A DNA stretch of 64,000 bases from Dechloromonas sp. TW-R-39-2. Lineage in GTDB: Bacteria; Pseudomonadota; Gammaproteobacteria; Burkholderiales; Rhodocyclaceae. The notes beneath the pieces are model-generated. The model was given only the letters and a program-made list of their open reading frames with translations, had not been told where the DNA came from and did no database searches. Below, piece by piece: positions 9,123 to 19,995 of this stretch. Made by a program: the position numbers and the translations under genes. The number at the start of each line of letters is the position of its first letter. Position 1 is the stretch's first letter. Where the stretch lies: NCBI RefSeq assembly GCF_016864195.1, contig NZ_CP045202.1:1519001-1583000 (forward strand). Reading direction: 5' to 3'.

Positions 9123-10417
9123 GTCAAACATTGCAAGCCGTGCGCGGGATGAACGACATCCTGCCCGACGAAGCCGCCTTTTGGGAACTGTTCGAGGACA
9201 CCATCCGTTCGTGGTTGAAAGCCTATGGCTATCGCCCGATCCGCATGCCCATCGTCGAGCCGACGCCGCTGTTCAAGCGCGCCATTGGCGAAGTGACCGA
9301 TATCGTTGAAAAGGAAATGTATTCCTTCATCGACGGCCTGAACGGCGAAGCACTGACCCTGCGCCCGGAAGGTACAGCCGGTTGCGTCCGCGCCGTGATT
9401 GAGCACAATCTGGCCGCACGCCAGACGCAGCGCCTTTACTACATCGGCCAGATGTTCCGCCACGAGCGGCCGCAAAAAGGGCGCTACCGCCAGTTCCACC
9501 AGGTTGGGGTCGAGTCTTTCGGCATTGCCGGGCCGGATATCGATGCCGAAATGATCCTGATGGGGGCACGCCTGTGGGCCGATCTCGGCCTGGAAGATAT
9601 TGCGTTGCAGATCAATAGCCTGGGCCAGCCGGCCGAGCGTGCTCAGCATCGTGCTGCGCTGATCACCTATTTTGAAGCCAGTGCCGACCTGCTCGACGAA
9701 GACGCCAAGCGTCGTTTGCACACCAATCCGTTGCGCATTCTTGATACCAAGAATCCGGCCATGCAGGAACTCTGTGCCGCGGCACCGAAGCTGATTGATT
9801 ATCTCGGGGCTGAATCGCTGGCCCATTTCGAAGGCGTTCAGCGCATCCTGCGCGATGCCGGTATCGCTTTCACGGTGAATCCGCGTCTGGTTCGCGGCCT
9901 CGATTATTACAACCTGACTGTTTTCGAATGGGTCACCGACAAGCTTGGCGCCCAGGGGACGGTCTGTGCCGGCGGCCGTTACGACGGCCTGGTCGAACAG
10001 CTGGGCGGCAAACCGACGCCGGCCTGTGGCTTTGCCATGGGCATCGAACGCCTGATCGCCTTGATCAAGGATTCCGGTGGTGAGCCAGCAGCACCTGCGC
10101 CGGATGTCTATCTGGTGCATCAGGGCGAGGCGGCCGGTCGTCTGGCTTTCCGCGTTGCTGAAGGGCTGCGCGATCAGGGCATTGATGTGCTGCTGCATTG
10201 CGGTGGCGGCAGTTTCAAGTCGCAGATGAAAAAGGCCGATGGCAGCGGTGCCGGTTTTGCTGTCATTATTGGCGATGATGAAGCGTCGACCGGGGAAGCC
10301 CAGCTTAAATCGTTGCGTGCCGAAGGTGTTGCGCAGCAAAAACTCAAGGTCGATGATCTGGCGGAAGCCATCATCGGTCAGTTGATCGATTCAGACGAAG
10401 ATAGCGAAGAGGAATAA
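9119..10417 (+). CDS. hisS: histidine--tRNA ligase
   Basis: Class II aminoacyl-tRNA synthetase that charges tRNA-His. The protein has 432 residues. It has motif 2 ([17 protein letters not shown]), the histidine-binding loop [13 protein letters not shown] and motif 3 ([12 protein letters not shown]), followed by the anticodon-binding domain (about 330-425). The ATG lies in the ispG stop (ATGA). An acidic tail, DSDEDSEEE, closes the protein. yfgM follows four bases later. Confidence 0.98.
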   Translation: MSQTLQAVRGMNDILPDEAAFWELFEDTIRSWLKAYGYRPIRMPIVEPTPLFKRAIGEVTDIVEKEMYSFIDGLNGEALTLRPEGTAGCVRAVIEHNLAARQTQRLYYIGQMFRHERPQKGRYRQFHQVGVESFGIAGPDIDAEMILMGARLWADLGLEDIALQINSLGQPAERAQHRAALITYFEASADLLDEDAKRRLHTNPLRILDTKNPAMQELCAAAPKLIDYLGAESLAHFEGVQRILRDAGIAFTVNPRLVRGLDYYNLTVFEWVTDKLGAQGTVCAGGRYDGLVEQLGGKPTPACGFAMGIERLIALIKDSGGEPAAPAPDVYLVHQGEAAGRLAFRVAEGLRDQGIDVLLHCGGGSFKSQMKKADGSGAGFAVIIGDDEASTGEAQLKSLRAEGVAQQKLKVDDLAEAIIGQLIDSDEDSEEE

Positions 10418-10421
10418 GCTC

Positions 10422-11060
10422 ATGGCGCATTACGACCTCGAAGAGCAGGAACAGATTGAAACCCTGAAAACCTGGTGGAACATGTATGGCAATCTGGTCA
10501 CTACCGTGGTGGTGGCTGCTTCCGTTGCCGTGATCGGGTGGCAAGGCTGGAATTGGTATCAGCGCAATCAGACGGCACAAGCCTCGGCGGTTTATGCTGT
10601 CCTCGAACAAGCTGTTGCCGTGCGCGATGCAGCCAAAGTCAAGGCAGCAGCGGGTGAGCTGGCTGAAAAATTCGGCCGGACCAGCTATGCCGCACTGGGC
10701 GCTTTGCAGGCAGCCCGCCAGTCTTTCGATGCGGGCGACAACAAGACGGCGATTGCCCAATTGTCCTGGGCAGCCGACAACGCCAAAGATGAGTTGAAGG
10801 ATATGGCACGTCTGCGTTTGGCGGCAATCCAGCTTGATGAAAAAGCCTACGATGATGCGTTGAAAAACCTCGATGTAGCCCATGCACCTGCATTTGACGC
10901 ACGTTTCCAGGAACTCAAGGGCGATGTTCTTGCGGCCCAAGGCAAAAAGGCCGATGCGCGGACTGCTTACAAGGCTGCTCTCGGAAAAACAGAGGAAAAG
11001 CCGGGTCCTGCGCGCGAATTGCTGCAACAAAAGCTCGACAGCCTGGGTGAGGCCGCCTGA
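10422..11060 (+). CDS. yfgM: YfgM-type ancillary SecYEG translocon subunit
   Basis: Single-pass inner-membrane protein with a periplasmic TPR-like domain. In E. coli YfgM associates with SecYEG and PpiD to hand over newly exported proteins. The protein has 212 residues: a short cytoplasmic acidic N-terminus (DLEEQEQIETLKTWWNMYG), a membrane helix at about 23-42, and helical repeats with LGALQAARQSFDAGDNKTAI and KGDVLAAQGKKADARTAY. Its position between hisS and bamB is the canonical one. Its TGATG junction overlaps bamB by one base. Confidence 0.9.
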   Translation: MAHYDLEEQEQIETLKTWWNMYGNLVTTVVVAASVAVIGWQGWNWYQRNQTAQASAVYAVLEQAVAVRDAAKVKAAAGELAEKFGRTSYAALGALQAARQSFDAGDNKTAIAQLSWAADNAKDELKDMARLRLAAIQLDEKAYDDALKNLDVAHAPAFDARFQELKGDVLAAQGKKADARTAYKAALGKTEEKPGPARELLQQKLDSLGEAA

Positions 11061-12220
11061 TGTCCCCGCGCCTGATGTCCTTGCTGGCCGCTGCCGGATT
11101 CGTGCTGTCCGGTTGTGCGACAATTTTCGATACGGTTGATTCGCTGAATCCGTTCACGAGCGCCGGCCCCAAGAAGGCCGAACTCAAGCCGATTGTGGCC
11201 AGTCTGGATGTGCGGACAGTCTGGTCAGCCAGCGCCGGCAAGGCCGGTGATTACACTTTTGCACCAGCCGTGGTTGGCGACGCGGTTTATGTGGCCGGGC
11301 GCGATGGAGCCATCCAGAAGCTGGTTGCCGGCAAGGCGGTCTGGAAAGTCAACGCAGGCCAGCCGGTCTCTGCCGGTGTCGGTGCCAACGAACGCCTGGT
11401 TGTCGTTGGAACGCCCAAGGGTGAAGTCCTGGCTTTTTCTGCAGAGGATGGGAAGCTGTTGTGGCGCGCTCCGGTGTCGAGCGAAGTTCTGGCCGCACCC
11501 GTCGTCGGTGCCGAGGGCGTTGCTGTAAAGAGCGGCGATAATCGTGTCTTCCTGCTGGATGCTGCCGATGGCGGGCGCAAGTGGGTTTATCAGCGATCCA
11601 CCCCGGCTTTGTCGGTCCGCAGCGCCGGTGCCCCGATTTTTGCCGACCGTTTTATTTTTGTCGGTTTCCCTGGTGGGAAACTGGTTGCCCTGGCCATCCA
11701 GAACGGCGCGCCTGTCTGGGAAGGCGCTGTGGCCTTGCCGAAAGGCGCGACCGAACTTGATCGGGTTGCCGATATTGTGGCAACCCCGGTCATCGATGGC
11801 ACCCAGATTTGTGCCGTGGCCTTTCAAGGGCGCGTTGCCTGCTTTGACATGAGCCAGGGTGGCGCAATGATCTGGTCGCGCGACGTTTCGTCGGCCGCCG
11901 GTTTGGCCCTTGATGGCCGCTACCTTTTCGTAACCGATGAGCGTGGCGCGGTCCACGCACTTGACCGGCTTTCCGGCAGCAGCCTGTGGAAACAGGATAA
12001 ATTGCTGAATCGCCGAGTATCTGCGCCAGCTGTTCGGCGCGGTAATGTGGCAGTGGCCGACGCCGAAGGTATCGTGCACTTCCTTTCCCGCGAAGATGGC
12101 AGTTTCGTTGCCCGTCAGAAAACTGATGGCACTCCTGTCCGTACTTCCGTACAACCGCTCGGTTCCGGCTTTCTGGTGCAAACCAGTGGCGGCAACGTGA
12201 GCCTGATCGAGCCTCAATGA
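11060..12220 (+). CDS. bamB: outer membrane protein assembly factor BamB (lipoprotein)
   Basis: Outer-membrane lipoprotein of the BAM complex that folds beta-barrel proteins. The protein has 386 residues with a lipoprotein signal (lipobox LSGC, acylated Cys19). Repeated PQQ-type beta-propeller blades are seen, for example [40 protein letters not shown] and [20 protein letters not shown]. Start and stop overlap yfgM and der respectively, so it is translationally linked to both. Confidence 0.95.
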   Translation: MSPRLMSLLAAAGFVLSGCATIFDTVDSLNPFTSAGPKKAELKPIVASLDVRTVWSASAGKAGDYTFAPAVVGDAVYVAGRDGAIQKLVAGKAVWKVNAGQPVSAGVGANERLVVVGTPKGEVLAFSAEDGKLLWRAPVSSEVLAAPVVGAEGVAVKSGDNRVFLLDAADGGRKWVYQRSTPALSVRSAGAPIFADRFIFVGFPGGKLVALAIQNGAPVWEGAVALPKGATELDRVADIVATPVIDGTQICAVAFQGRVACFDMSQGGAMIWSRDVSSAAGLALDGRYLFVTDERGAVHALDRLSGSSLWKQDKLLNRRVSAPAVRRGNVAVADAEGIVHFLSREDGSFVARQKTDGTPVRTSVQPLGSGFLVQTSGGNVSLIEPQ

Positions 12221-13548
12221 AGCCTACTATCGTTCTCGTGGGCCGACCCAATGTCGGTAAATCCACTCTTTTCAATCGCCTGACCAAATCGCGCGACGCG
12301 ATCGTTGCCGATATGCCCGGGTTGACGCGTGACCGACATTACGGTCACGGCAAATTAGGGACAAAGCCCTATCTGGTTGTTGATACCGGTGGTTTCGAAC
12401 CGCTGGTCAAGGAAGGCATCCTGCATGAAATGGCGCGCCAGACCGAGCAGGCCATCGCGGAAGCCGACGCGGTCATTTTTGTCGTCGATGGTCGCACCGG
12501 CCTGACGCCGCACGACAAGGAAATTGCCAATAAATTGCGCCGCCTGGCTCGCCCGGTGTTTGTCGCGGTCAACAAGGCCGAAGGCATGAATTCCGGCATG
12601 GTCGAAGCGGATTTTCATGAGCTGGGTCTGGGTGAGCCGAATGCGATTTCGGCAGCACACGGCGAAGGTGTCCGTGGTTTGGTCGAGCTGGCACTTGAAG
12701 CCTTCCCTGAGCCGGATGAGCATGAAGAGCAATCGTCCGCCATTCGCGTCGCCATCGTCGGTCGTCCGAATGTTGGCAAATCAACAATGATCAATACGCT
12801 GCTGGGTGAAGAGCGGGTCATCGCTTTTGATGCGCCGGGGACCACGCGGGACTCGATCGAAATTGATTTCGAGCGTGGCGGCAAACAGTATGTGCTGGTT
12901 GATACGGCCGGGATGCGCAAGCGCGGCAAGGTTTTCGAGTCGATCGAGAAATTTTCGGTGGTTAAAACCCTGCAATCGATTGAAGATGCCAATGTCGTCA
13001 TCTTGATGGTCGATGCCCAGGCCGACGTTTCCGATCAGGACGCGCACATTGCCGACTTCATCGTGCAGTCTGGCCGAGCCCTGGTTGTCGCGGTCAACAA
13101 GTGGGATGGCCTCGATGCCTACACGCGTGAACAAACGCGTGAAACGCTGCAGCGCAAACTGAAATTCCTCAGCTTTGCCAAATTCCATTTTGTTTCGGCC
13201 AAGGAAAATATTGGCCTGGAATCTGTCTTCCGCTCGGTTGATAGCGCATTTGCCGCCGCCATGACCAAGATGTCGACGCCGCGTCTGGCCCGTGTTCTGG
13301 CCGATGCCGTTGCCAAGCAGGCGCCGCCGAAGCATGGTGTATTTCGTCCCAAGCCGCGCTATGCGCACCAGGGGGGATCCAATCCGCCGATCATCGTGGT
13401 GCATGGTAACGCGGTGGATCAGATCGCTGACAGTTATCGTCGTTATCTCGAACATACTTTCCGCGAAGCCTTCAAATTGCAGGGAACTCCTTTGCGGATT
13501 CAATTTGTTACGGCAAAAAATCCGTTTGCTGACAAGGATAAAAAGTAA
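12217..13548 (+). CDS. der: ribosome biogenesis GTPase Der (EngA)
   Basis: Essential double-domain GTPase needed for maturation of the 50S subunit. The protein has 443 residues. Two P-loops with the same sequence, GRPNVGKST, occur at residues 9-17 and 182-190. DTGGF and DTAGM mark the G3 motifs and NKAEG/NKWDG the G4 motifs. A C-terminal KH-like domain (about 355-440) carries [15 protein letters not shown]. The ATG overlaps the bamB stop (ATGA). Confidence 0.98.
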   Translation: MKPTIVLVGRPNVGKSTLFNRLTKSRDAIVADMPGLTRDRHYGHGKLGTKPYLVVDTGGFEPLVKEGILHEMARQTEQAIAEADAVIFVVDGRTGLTPHDKEIANKLRRLARPVFVAVNKAEGMNSGMVEADFHELGLGEPNAISAAHGEGVRGLVELALEAFPEPDEHEEQSSAIRVAIVGRPNVGKSTMINTLLGEERVIAFDAPGTTRDSIEIDFERGGKQYVLVDTAGMRKRGKVFESIEKFSVVKTLQSIEDANVVILMVDAQADVSDQDAHIADFIVQSGRALVVAVNKWDGLDAYTREQTRETLQRKLKFLSFAKFHFVSAKENIGLESVFRSVDSAFAAAMTKMSTPRLARVLADAVAKQAPPKHGVFRPKPRYAHQGGSNPPIIVVHGNAVDQIADSYRRYLEHTFREAFKLQGTPLRIQFVTAKNPFADKDKK

Positions 13549-13625
13549 TCAGCAAATTCTTCGCCACGCTGAAGTAATTTTCGGTACATTAGGCACCTCA
13601 TAACAACACACATGGAGTCCACACC

Positions 13626-13862
13626 ATGAGCAACAAAGGGCAACTTTTACAAGACCCCTTCCTCAACGCTCTTCGTCGCGAGCACGTTCCCGTTTCGATT
13701 TACCTGGTCAACGGGATCAAATTGCAGGGCCAGGTTGAATCGTTTGACCAGTACGTTGTTCTGCTCAAGAACACCGTCACCCAGATGGTTTACAAGCACG
13801 CCATCTCCACGGTTGTACCGGCTCGCCCGGTCAGCCTGCAGCAAGATCAGGCAGCAGAGTAA
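13626..13862 (+). CDS. hfq: RNA chaperone Hfq
   Basis: Hexameric Sm-like protein that pairs small RNAs with mRNA targets. The protein has 78 residues, the short betaproteobacterial form with only a brief tail. Sm1 ([20 protein letters not shown], then [10 protein letters not shown]) and Sm2 ([10 protein letters not shown]) motifs are intact. TGGAG lies about 10 bases before the ATG. The 77-base gap after der suggests its own promoter, which could not be placed with confidence. Confidence 0.98.
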   Translation: MSNKGQLLQDPFLNALRREHVPVSIYLVNGIKLQGQVESFDQYVVLLKNTVTQMVYKHAISTVVPARPVSLQQDQAAE

Positions 13863-13880
13863 TTCCTGCCTGTCGACAAG

Positions 13881-13897
13881 TCCGCCCTTCGGGCGGG
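13881..13897 (+). terminator. possible weak terminator/attenuator after hfq
   Basis: A 6-7 bp GC stem (13881-13887 with 13891-13897) with a TTC loop, followed by the modestly T-rich CTGTTTCTC. The weak T-run suggests partial termination, leaving readthrough into hflX. Confidence 0.45.
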
Positions 13898-13925
13898 CTG
13901 TTTCTCCCGATAGCTACAAAAAATC

Positions 13926-15083
13926 ATGAATGAACGGCCGGCTGGCGGCGAACGTGCGGTCATCGTTCAGCTGGATCTCGGACAACCTGATCTTGAGGAT
14001 CAGTTGGAGGAGGTCCGATTGCTGGCGGAGTCGGCTGGCGGTATTGTTGCCGCTGAAATTGGCGGCCGACGGCAAAGCCCCGATCCCAAATTATTTGCCG
14101 GCAAAGGCAAGGTTCAGGAAGTGGCTGCAATGCTGGCAGCAGCCGATGCCGATCTGGTTATCTTTAACCATGAACTTTCACCGGCCCAGCAACGCAATCT
14201 TGAGCGGGAACTCAAATGTCGGGTTGTTGACCGAACGAGCCTGATTCTTGATATTTTTGCCTTACGGGCATCCAGTGCCGAAGGAAAGTTGCAGGTTGAA
14301 CTGGCACAGCTCGAGCATCTTTCGACTCGCCTGGTTCGCGGTTGGACTCACCTGGAGCGTCAGCGTGGTGGCATCGGCATGCGTGGCCCGGGCGAAAAGC
14401 AGCTGGAAACCGATCGTCGGTTGTTGGGAAACCGTGTCAAGCTGCTCAAGGAACGTCTGGCGCGCCTGACCCGTCAGCGTGGCGTTCAGCGCAAGGCCCG
14501 TTCGCGGGGTGATGTGCTGAGTGTTTCGCTGGTTGGCTACACCAATGCCGGCAAGTCGACTTTGTTCAATGCCTTGACCCACGCAGGTGTTTTTGCTGCC
14601 AATCAGTTATTTGCCACACTTGATACCACGTCCCGCAAACTGTGGATTGAAGGCGCCGGCAATATCGTGGTTTCCGATACGGTGGGTTTTATTCGGGATT
14701 TGCCTCACGCCTTGATCGATGCGTTTCATGCCACGCTCGAGGCGGCGACCGATGCTGACCTTCTGTTGCATATCGTGGATAGTGCCAGTCATGCGCGCGA
14801 TGAGCAGATCAGTGAGGTCAACAAGGTTCTTGAGGAAATCGGTGCCCGTGATGTACGTCAGGTTATTATCTGGAACAAGATAGACTTGACCGAAGCCTCT
14901 CCGGGAGTGGAGCAGGACGAGTATGGTAATATCGCGCGCGTTCGCCTCAGTGCGCGCTCAGGTGATGGTCTGGATTTGTTGCGTGAATCCTTGGCCGGAT
15001 ATGCCCGGGCAAAAGCTGAAAGTCGCCGGAACGAAATGGCGGTAGCAGAGCTCGAAGCCCGACAATACGATTACATAAGCTGA
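13926..15083 (+). CDS. hflX: ribosome-associated GTPase HflX
   Basis: GTPase that binds the 50S subunit and splits stalled ribosomes under stress. The protein has 385 residues: an N-terminal HflX domain with the glycine-rich GGIGMRGPGEKQLETDRR loop (about 148-165), a coiled linker, then a G domain with P-loop GYTNAGKST (204-212), DTVGF (G3) and NKIDL (G4). It lies in the standard hfq-hflX-hflK-hflC order. The start at 13926 follows only a weak ribosome site. Confidence 0.95.
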   Translation: MNERPAGGERAVIVQLDLGQPDLEDQLEEVRLLAESAGGIVAAEIGGRRQSPDPKLFAGKGKVQEVAAMLAAADADLVIFNHELSPAQQRNLERELKCRVVDRTSLILDIFALRASSAEGKLQVELAQLEHLSTRLVRGWTHLERQRGGIGMRGPGEKQLETDRRLLGNRVKLLKERLARLTRQRGVQRKARSRGDVLSVSLVGYTNAGKSTLFNALTHAGVFAANQLFATLDTTSRKLWIEGAGNIVVSDTVGFIRDLPHALIDAFHATLEAATDADLLLHIVDSASHARDEQISEVNKVLEEIGARDVRQVIIWNKIDLTEASPGVEQDEYGNIARVRLSARSGDGLDLLRESLAGYARAKAESRRNEMAVAELEARQYDYIS

Positions 15084-15120
15084 ATCCCCAATATCCATGA
15101 TTCCGACCCTAGGTATTTTC

Positions 15121-16419
15121 ATGTCGCTTAATGACCCGCAGTGGGGTAACCGTGGCGGTAATGACGGTGACAAATCCGGCGGTCCACGCCGGCCAAATGA
15201 TGGCCCGCCTGATCTTGAAGATTTGTGGCGTGATTTCAACCGCAAGCTTTCCGATATGTTTGGCAAAAAAGGGGGCGGCAACAACAATGGCGGCGGTGGT
15301 GACGGTCCGCGGATGCCGCAGTTTGACTTCAGCCCCAAATTTCTCGGCGGCGGGCTTAGCCTGATTGCCGGTTTGGTCGCCGTTGTCTGGCTGGCTTCCG
15401 GTTTCTACATTGTCGATGCTTCGCAGCGCGGTATCGTGCTCCAGTTCGGCAGCTACAAGGAAGCGACGGAGCCTGGCTTGCGCTGGCGTCTTCCATATCC
15501 GATCCAGTCACATGAGTTGGTCAATCTGACCGGCGTACGGACGATTGAAATCGGCTATCGCGGCAGCGAACGCAACAAGGTGCTGAAGGAAGCACTGATG
15601 CTGACGGATGATGAAAACATCGTGAACATCCAGTTTGCCGTTCAGTACATCCTGAAAGATCCGGTCGAATACCTGTTCAACAACCGTCATCCCGATGAAG
15701 CTGTCATGGGCGCGGCTGAAACTGCCGTGCGCGAAATCGTCGGCAAGAGCAAGATGGACTTCGTGCTCTACGAGGGCCGCGAGCAAATTGCGACCCAGGC
15801 TGCCAAGTTGATGCAGGACATTCTCGATCGCTACAAGAGCGGCATCCTGATTTCCAAGGTCACGATGCAGAATGCTCAGCCGCCGGAGCAGGTTCAGTCC
15901 GCTTTTGATGATGCCGTCAAGGCAGGTCAGGATCGTGAGCGGCAGAAAAACGAGGGCCAGGCCTACGCCAATGACGTCATTCCGAAAGCCAAGGGAACGG
16001 CTGCACGCTTGATGGAAGAAGCCAATGGTCACCGTCAGCGCGTCATTGCAACGGCGGAAGGTGATGCCTCGCGCTTCAAGCAGGTTCAGGCCGAATATGC
16101 CAAGGCACCGGAAGTGACGCGTCAGCGCATGTACCTGGAAACGATGCAACAGATCTACTCGAATACCAGCAAGGTCATGGTTGATGCCAAGGGGCAGGGT
16201 AATCTGCTCTATTTGCCGCTCGACAAGCTGATGCAGGCAACTGTGCCGCTTGTCCAGTCGCAAGCTGGCGCATCGGAAATTGCATCGACCCAGCAGTCTG
16301 GCGCCAAAACAATCGCACCTTTATCCAATGAGGCGCCGCCGCAATTGGATAATTCATTGAATAATCCACCCCGACGCGAACCTCCGTTGCGTTCGCGTGA
16401 TCGGGAGAGCCGCCCATGA
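15121..16419 (+). CDS. hflK: FtsH protease modulator HflK
   Basis: SPFH/band-7 membrane protein that forms, with HflC, a periplasmic cage around the FtsH protease. The protein has 432 residues. The low-complexity N-terminus (Gly/Asn-rich, GGGNNNGGGGDGP) precedes a membrane helix at about 76-95, then the SPFH domain (YIVDASQRGIVLQFGSYKEA) and a helical region rich in charged residues. The ATG at 15121 is preferred to an in-frame ATG at 15097 because MSLNDPQWG is the usual HflK start. hflC overlaps by four bases. Confidence 0.95.
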   Translation: MSLNDPQWGNRGGNDGDKSGGPRRPNDGPPDLEDLWRDFNRKLSDMFGKKGGGNNNGGGGDGPRMPQFDFSPKFLGGGLSLIAGLVAVVWLASGFYIVDASQRGIVLQFGSYKEATEPGLRWRLPYPIQSHELVNLTGVRTIEIGYRGSERNKVLKEALMLTDDENIVNIQFAVQYILKDPVEYLFNNRHPDEAVMGAAETAVREIVGKSKMDFVLYEGREQIATQAAKLMQDILDRYKSGILISKVTMQNAQPPEQVQSAFDDAVKAGQDRERQKNEGQAYANDVIPKAKGTAARLMEEANGHRQRVIATAEGDASRFKQVQAEYAKAPEVTRQRMYLETMQQIYSNTSKVMVDAKGQGNLLYLPLDKLMQATVPLVQSQAGASEIASTQQSGAKTIAPLSNEAPPQLDNSLNNPPRREPPLRSRDRESRP

Positions 16420-17303
16420 GCCCGCGTAGCAATATTCTTGGTTTGATTGTTGTCACCCTATTTATCGTGGTGGCGATGTCGGTCTTTACTGTTGATCAAC
16501 GCCAGTATGCCGTTGTTTTCCAGTTGGGAGAGGTCAAGCAGGTCATCACTGAGCCCGGCATGAGTTTCAAGATTCCGTTGATTCAGAACGTCCGGTTCTT
16601 TGAAAAGCGGATCATCACGCTGGACAACAACGAGCCGGAGCGCTTCATTACTTCCGAAAAGAAAAACGTCCTGGTCGACTCCTACATCAAGTGGCGGATC
16701 ATCGATCCCAAGCTTTATTACATTTCAGTCGGCGGAGATGAGTCGCGGGCCAAGACGCGTCTGAATCAGACGGTCAACGCTGGTTTGCGTGAAGAATTCG
16801 GTAAGCGCACGGTGCATGATGTCATCTCCGGTGAGCGTGAGCGAATCATGGACCAGATGCGCGAGAAAGCAGATGCCGATGCTCGCAAGATCGGTGTTCA
16901 GATTGTTGATGTCCGCCTGAAGCGCGTTGAACTGCCGACCGAAGTCAGCGAAGCGGTTTATCGCCGGATGGAAGCCGAGCGCAAGCGCGTGGCTAACGAG
17001 CTGCGTTCCGAAGGTTCGGCTGAGGCAGAAAAAATTCGTGCCGATGCGGATCGCCAGCGCGAAGTCATCGTTGCCGACGCTTATCGTGACGCCCAGAAAA
17101 TCAAGGGTGAAGGCGATGCCAAGGCGACGGCAATCTATGGTCAGGCTTTTGGCCAGAATGCTGAGTTTTACGCGTTTTACCGCAGTCTTGAGGCTTACCG
17201 CGGTAGCTTCAAGAGTAAAAATGATGTCATGGTTGTTGAGCCCAATTCCGACTTCTTCAAGTACATGAAGAGTATCGGCCGCGGGAACGACAAAGGTAAA
17301 TGA
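16416..17303 (+). CDS. hflC: FtsH protease modulator HflC
   Basis: Partner of HflK in the HflKC complex. The protein has 295 residues, an N-terminal membrane helix at about 7-26 (ILGLIVVTLFIVVAMSVFTV), the band-7 domain with DQRQYAVVFQLGEVKQVITE, and the long helix with Ala/Arg/Glu repeats such as EAERKRVANELRSEGSAEAE. The C-terminus ends in a Lys/Gly-rich tail. ATGA overlaps link it to hflK upstream and the DUF2065 gene downstream. Confidence 0.96.
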   Translation: MSPRSNILGLIVVTLFIVVAMSVFTVDQRQYAVVFQLGEVKQVITEPGMSFKIPLIQNVRFFEKRIITLDNNEPERFITSEKKNVLVDSYIKWRIIDPKLYYISVGGDESRAKTRLNQTVNAGLREEFGKRTVHDVISGERERIMDQMREKADADARKIGVQIVDVRLKRVELPTEVSEAVYRRMEAERKRVANELRSEGSAEAEKIRADADRQREVIVADAYRDAQKIKGEGDAKATAIYGQAFGQNAEFYAFYRSLEAYRGSFKSKNDVMVVEPNSDFFKYMKSIGRGNDKGK

Positions 17304-17485
17304 CCTCGACCTTGCTGTTGGCCTTCGCACTGATGTTGGTGCTTGAAGGCATAATGCCTTTTATCGCCCCGGCGGCTTGGCGTGAAACCTTTCGCCGCCT
17401 TATTCAATTCTCGGATGGACAAGTCCGTTTTGTCGGCCTCACGTCGATGATTGTCGGTCTTGTCCTGCTCATGGTCTTTGCATGA
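17300..17485 (+). CDS. DUF2065 (YjeT-like) small membrane protein
   Basis: A 61-residue inner-membrane protein with two hydrophobic helices (about 3-22 and 42-60). It has the family pattern [20 protein letters not shown] and [14 protein letters not shown]. Function is unknown; the family is regularly found next to hflC. It overlaps both hflC and hisZ by four bases (ATGA twice), so it is almost certainly expressed. Confidence 0.9.
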   Translation: MTSTLLLAFALMLVLEGIMPFIAPAAWRETFRRLIQFSDGQVRFVGLTSMIVGLVLLMVFA

Positions 17486-18636
17486 ACTGGTTGTTACCTG
17501 AATACCTTGCCGACGCCTTGCCGGCTGAAGCTGCTCGTATTGAATCCCTTCGTCGCAGCGTACTCGATCATTTCCGTACTCACGGTTTTGAGTACGTCAT
17601 GCCACCGATGCTTGAGTATCTTGATTCGCTATTGACTGGCGCAGGCCAGGATCTGAACTTGCGAACATTCAAGCTGGTTGATCAGTTGTCCGGACGGACG
17701 ATGGGTGTGCGCGCCGACATTACGCCGCAGGCTGCTCGAATTGATGCGCATCTGCTTAACCACGAAGGCGTCACCCGCCTGAGCTATTGCGGTAGCGTTC
17801 TGCATACTTTGCCCGCAAGTATTTCTGCGGGGCGTGAGCCGCTGCAGATCGGCGCTGAATTGTATGGCTATGCCGGTATCGAGGCTGATCTCGATATCAT
17901 CCGTCTCATGGCGACAGGGTTTGATCGCATCAGTTTGTCGATCAGCCGGATTGATCTGGGGCATGTCGGTATTTTCCGTGCGCTGGCTGAAGCTGCGGGA
18001 TTGCCGCGTGAGGCCGAGGAGAATGTCCTTAGCCTGCTTCAATCAAAGGATGTCCCCGGCTTGATCGAGGCGTGCGCCGAAGTGCCGGTCCCTTATCGTG
18101 AAGCGCTGCAGCTTTTGCCTATGCTTTATGGTGGCGCTGAAACATTGGCTCGTGCTCGTGCAGAGCTGCCTGCATTGCCTGAAATTACTGCTGCGCTTGA
18201 TGGTTTGCAGTATCTTCTTGAGGCTGCACCCGAGCTGCCGTTCTCGATTGATCTCTCGGATTTGCGTGGCTATCACTACCATAATGGTGTGGTCTTTGCT
18301 GCTTATTGCCCCGGTTATCCGGCTGCCATTGCTCTGGGTGGTCGTTATGATGGCGCGGGTCAAACTTTTGGGCGAGCACGTCCGGCAACCGGGTTTTCGA
18401 TGGATTTGCGTGAGGTTGCGCGTCTCGTCGCGCCAAACGGATCCAAAGGGGCAATTCTGGCTAGTTATGCGGCGCATGACAAGGTACTGGCTGCTCACAT
18501 TGCAGCCTTGCGTGCACAAGACGAAATTGTTGTCGAGTTGCTGCCGGGTGAGTCTGCCTGCGAAGGCCCGCTCTGTGACAGAAAACTCGCCCAGGTCGGT
18601 GGGCAATGGATTATTGAAGCAATACAAGAGGATTAA
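17482..18636 (+). CDS. hisZ: ATP phosphoribosyltransferase regulatory subunit HisZ
   Basis: HisRS-like paralogue that binds the short form of HisG and supplies regulation to the first step of histidine synthesis. The protein has 384 residues: a class II synthetase fold ([48 protein letters not shown]) without a C-terminal anticodon domain of HisS length and without the full HisS active site. It implies a short-form HisG elsewhere in the genome, since hisG is not in this window. Located between the DUF2065 gene and purA. Confidence 0.92.
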   Translation: MNWLLPEYLADALPAEAARIESLRRSVLDHFRTHGFEYVMPPMLEYLDSLLTGAGQDLNLRTFKLVDQLSGRTMGVRADITPQAARIDAHLLNHEGVTRLSYCGSVLHTLPASISAGREPLQIGAELYGYAGIEADLDIIRLMATGFDRISLSISRIDLGHVGIFRALAEAAGLPREAEENVLSLLQSKDVPGLIEACAEVPVPYREALQLLPMLYGGAETLARARAELPALPEITAALDGLQYLLEAAPELPFSIDLSDLRGYHYHNGVVFAAYCPGYPAAIALGGRYDGAGQTFGRARPATGFSMDLREVARLVAPNGSKGAILASYAAHDKVLAAHIAALRAQDEIVVELLPGESACEGPLCDRKLAQVGGQWIIEAIQED

Positions 18637-18641
18637 TAAAA

Positions 18642-19949
18642 ATGGCCAAGAATGTCATCGTGGTGGGAACCCAGTGGGGCGACGAGGGTAAGGGCAAGAT
18701 CGTCGACTGGTTGACGGATCATGCGCAGGGCGTGGTTCGCTTTCAGGGCGGACATAATGCCGGTCATACGCTGGTCGTTGGCGAGCAGGTTTACAAACTG
18801 AATCTGGTGCCCTCCGGTATTGTCCGTGATGGGGTGCAGTGCTATATCGGTAATGGTGTCGTGCTTGATATTCACCACCTGCTATCCGAAATTGCCGAGT
18901 TGGAAAAAGGTGGTATCGACGTTCGTTCGCGCCTGAAAATCAGCCCGGGATGCCCCGTTATCCTTCCGTACCATTCAGCCATCGACAAGGCGCGCGAATG
19001 TGCCAAGTCTGAAGACAAGAAGATCGGCACGACCGGCAAGGGGATTGGGCCGACTTATGAAGACAAGGTTTCGCGTCGTGGCCTGCGTGTTTACGACCTG
19101 TTCAATCCAGAGCGTTTTGCCGAGAAGCTCAAGGAAGTCCTGGAGTATCACAATTTCGTATTGACCCAGTATTTCAAGGCGCCAGCCGTTGATTATCAGG
19201 CTGTGCTTGAGCAGGCTCTGGCTGATGCCGAGCAGATCAAGCCGATGGTGGCTGATGTTTCTGCTGCACTGTATGAAGCGAATCAAGCCGGTCAGAACAT
19301 GTTGTTCGAAGGCGCGCAGGGTACGCTGCTGGATATCGATCACGGCACCTATCCGTTCGTTACTTCATCGAACTGTGTTGCAGGTCAGGCATCTGCGGGC
19401 TCCGGTGTCGGTCCGGGCATGCTCCATTACGTTCTGGGTATTACCAAGGCTTACTGCACGCGTGTCGGTGGCGGCCCCTTCCCAAGTGAGCTTGATATTG
19501 AAACCGAAGGCGTCCCGGGTTACCAGATGTCTCAGGTTGGTCGTGAATTTGGCACCGTGACCGGGCGCAAACGCCGTTGTGGCTGGTTCGATGCGGCAGC
19601 TTTGCGTCGTTCAGGACGAATCAACGGCCTTACTGGTCTGTGCATCACCAAGCTCGATGTGCTGGACGGTATGAAGGAACTCAACATTTGTACCGGCTAC
19701 AAGCTCGACGGCAAGGTGATCGACCTTTTGCCGATTGGTGCTGATGAGGTTGCCCGTTGCGAGCCTATTTACGAAACCATGCCGGGTTGGAGCGACACGA
19801 CATTTGGCGTCAAGCGCTGGGAAGATTTGCCGCTCAATGCGCAGAATTATCTGAATCGTCTTGAGCAGCTTTGCCAGGTACCCATTGCGATCGTTTCAAC
19901 CGGCCCGGAGCGTGATGAAACGATTCTGAAGCAGCATCCGTTTAACTGA
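18642..19949 (+). CDS. purA: adenylosuccinate synthetase
   Basis: Catalyses GTP-dependent condensation of IMP and aspartate, the first committed step to AMP. The protein has 435 residues. The N-terminal [16 protein letters not shown] phosphate-binding region contains the catalytic Asp, and a conserved His follows in [28 protein letters not shown] and [13 protein letters not shown] are family hallmarks. AAGAGG precedes the ATG. A strong terminator follows at 19970-19995. Confidence 0.98.
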   Translation: MAKNVIVVGTQWGDEGKGKIVDWLTDHAQGVVRFQGGHNAGHTLVVGEQVYKLNLVPSGIVRDGVQCYIGNGVVLDIHHLLSEIAELEKGGIDVRSRLKISPGCPVILPYHSAIDKARECAKSEDKKIGTTGKGIGPTYEDKVSRRGLRVYDLFNPERFAEKLKEVLEYHNFVLTQYFKAPAVDYQAVLEQALADAEQIKPMVADVSAALYEANQAGQNMLFEGAQGTLLDIDHGTYPFVTSSNCVAGQASAGSGVGPGMLHYVLGITKAYCTRVGGGPFPSELDIETEGVPGYQMSQVGREFGTVTGRKRRCGWFDAAALRRSGRINGLTGLCITKLDVLDGMKELNICTGYKLDGKVIDLLPIGADEVARCEPIYETMPGWSDTTFGVKRWEDLPLNAQNYLNRLEQLCQVPIAIVSTGPERDETILKQHPFN

Positions 19950-19969
19950 TTTTGTCAGTGCTGCGGTCA

Positions 19970-19995
19970 ACGGGCCCGATGGGCCCGTTTTTTTT
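19970..19995 (+). terminator. Rho-independent terminator after purA
   Basis: Stem ACGGGCCC (19970-19977) with GGGCCCGT (19981-19988), loop GAT, run of eight T (19988-19995). The end of the T-run coincides with the stop codon of the convergent gene on the other strand. Confidence 0.95.

Noticed and set aside
9098..10339. 413-codon minus-strand frame opposite hisS
   Set aside because: Antisense shadow of hisS, whose class II motifs are all intact on the plus strand.
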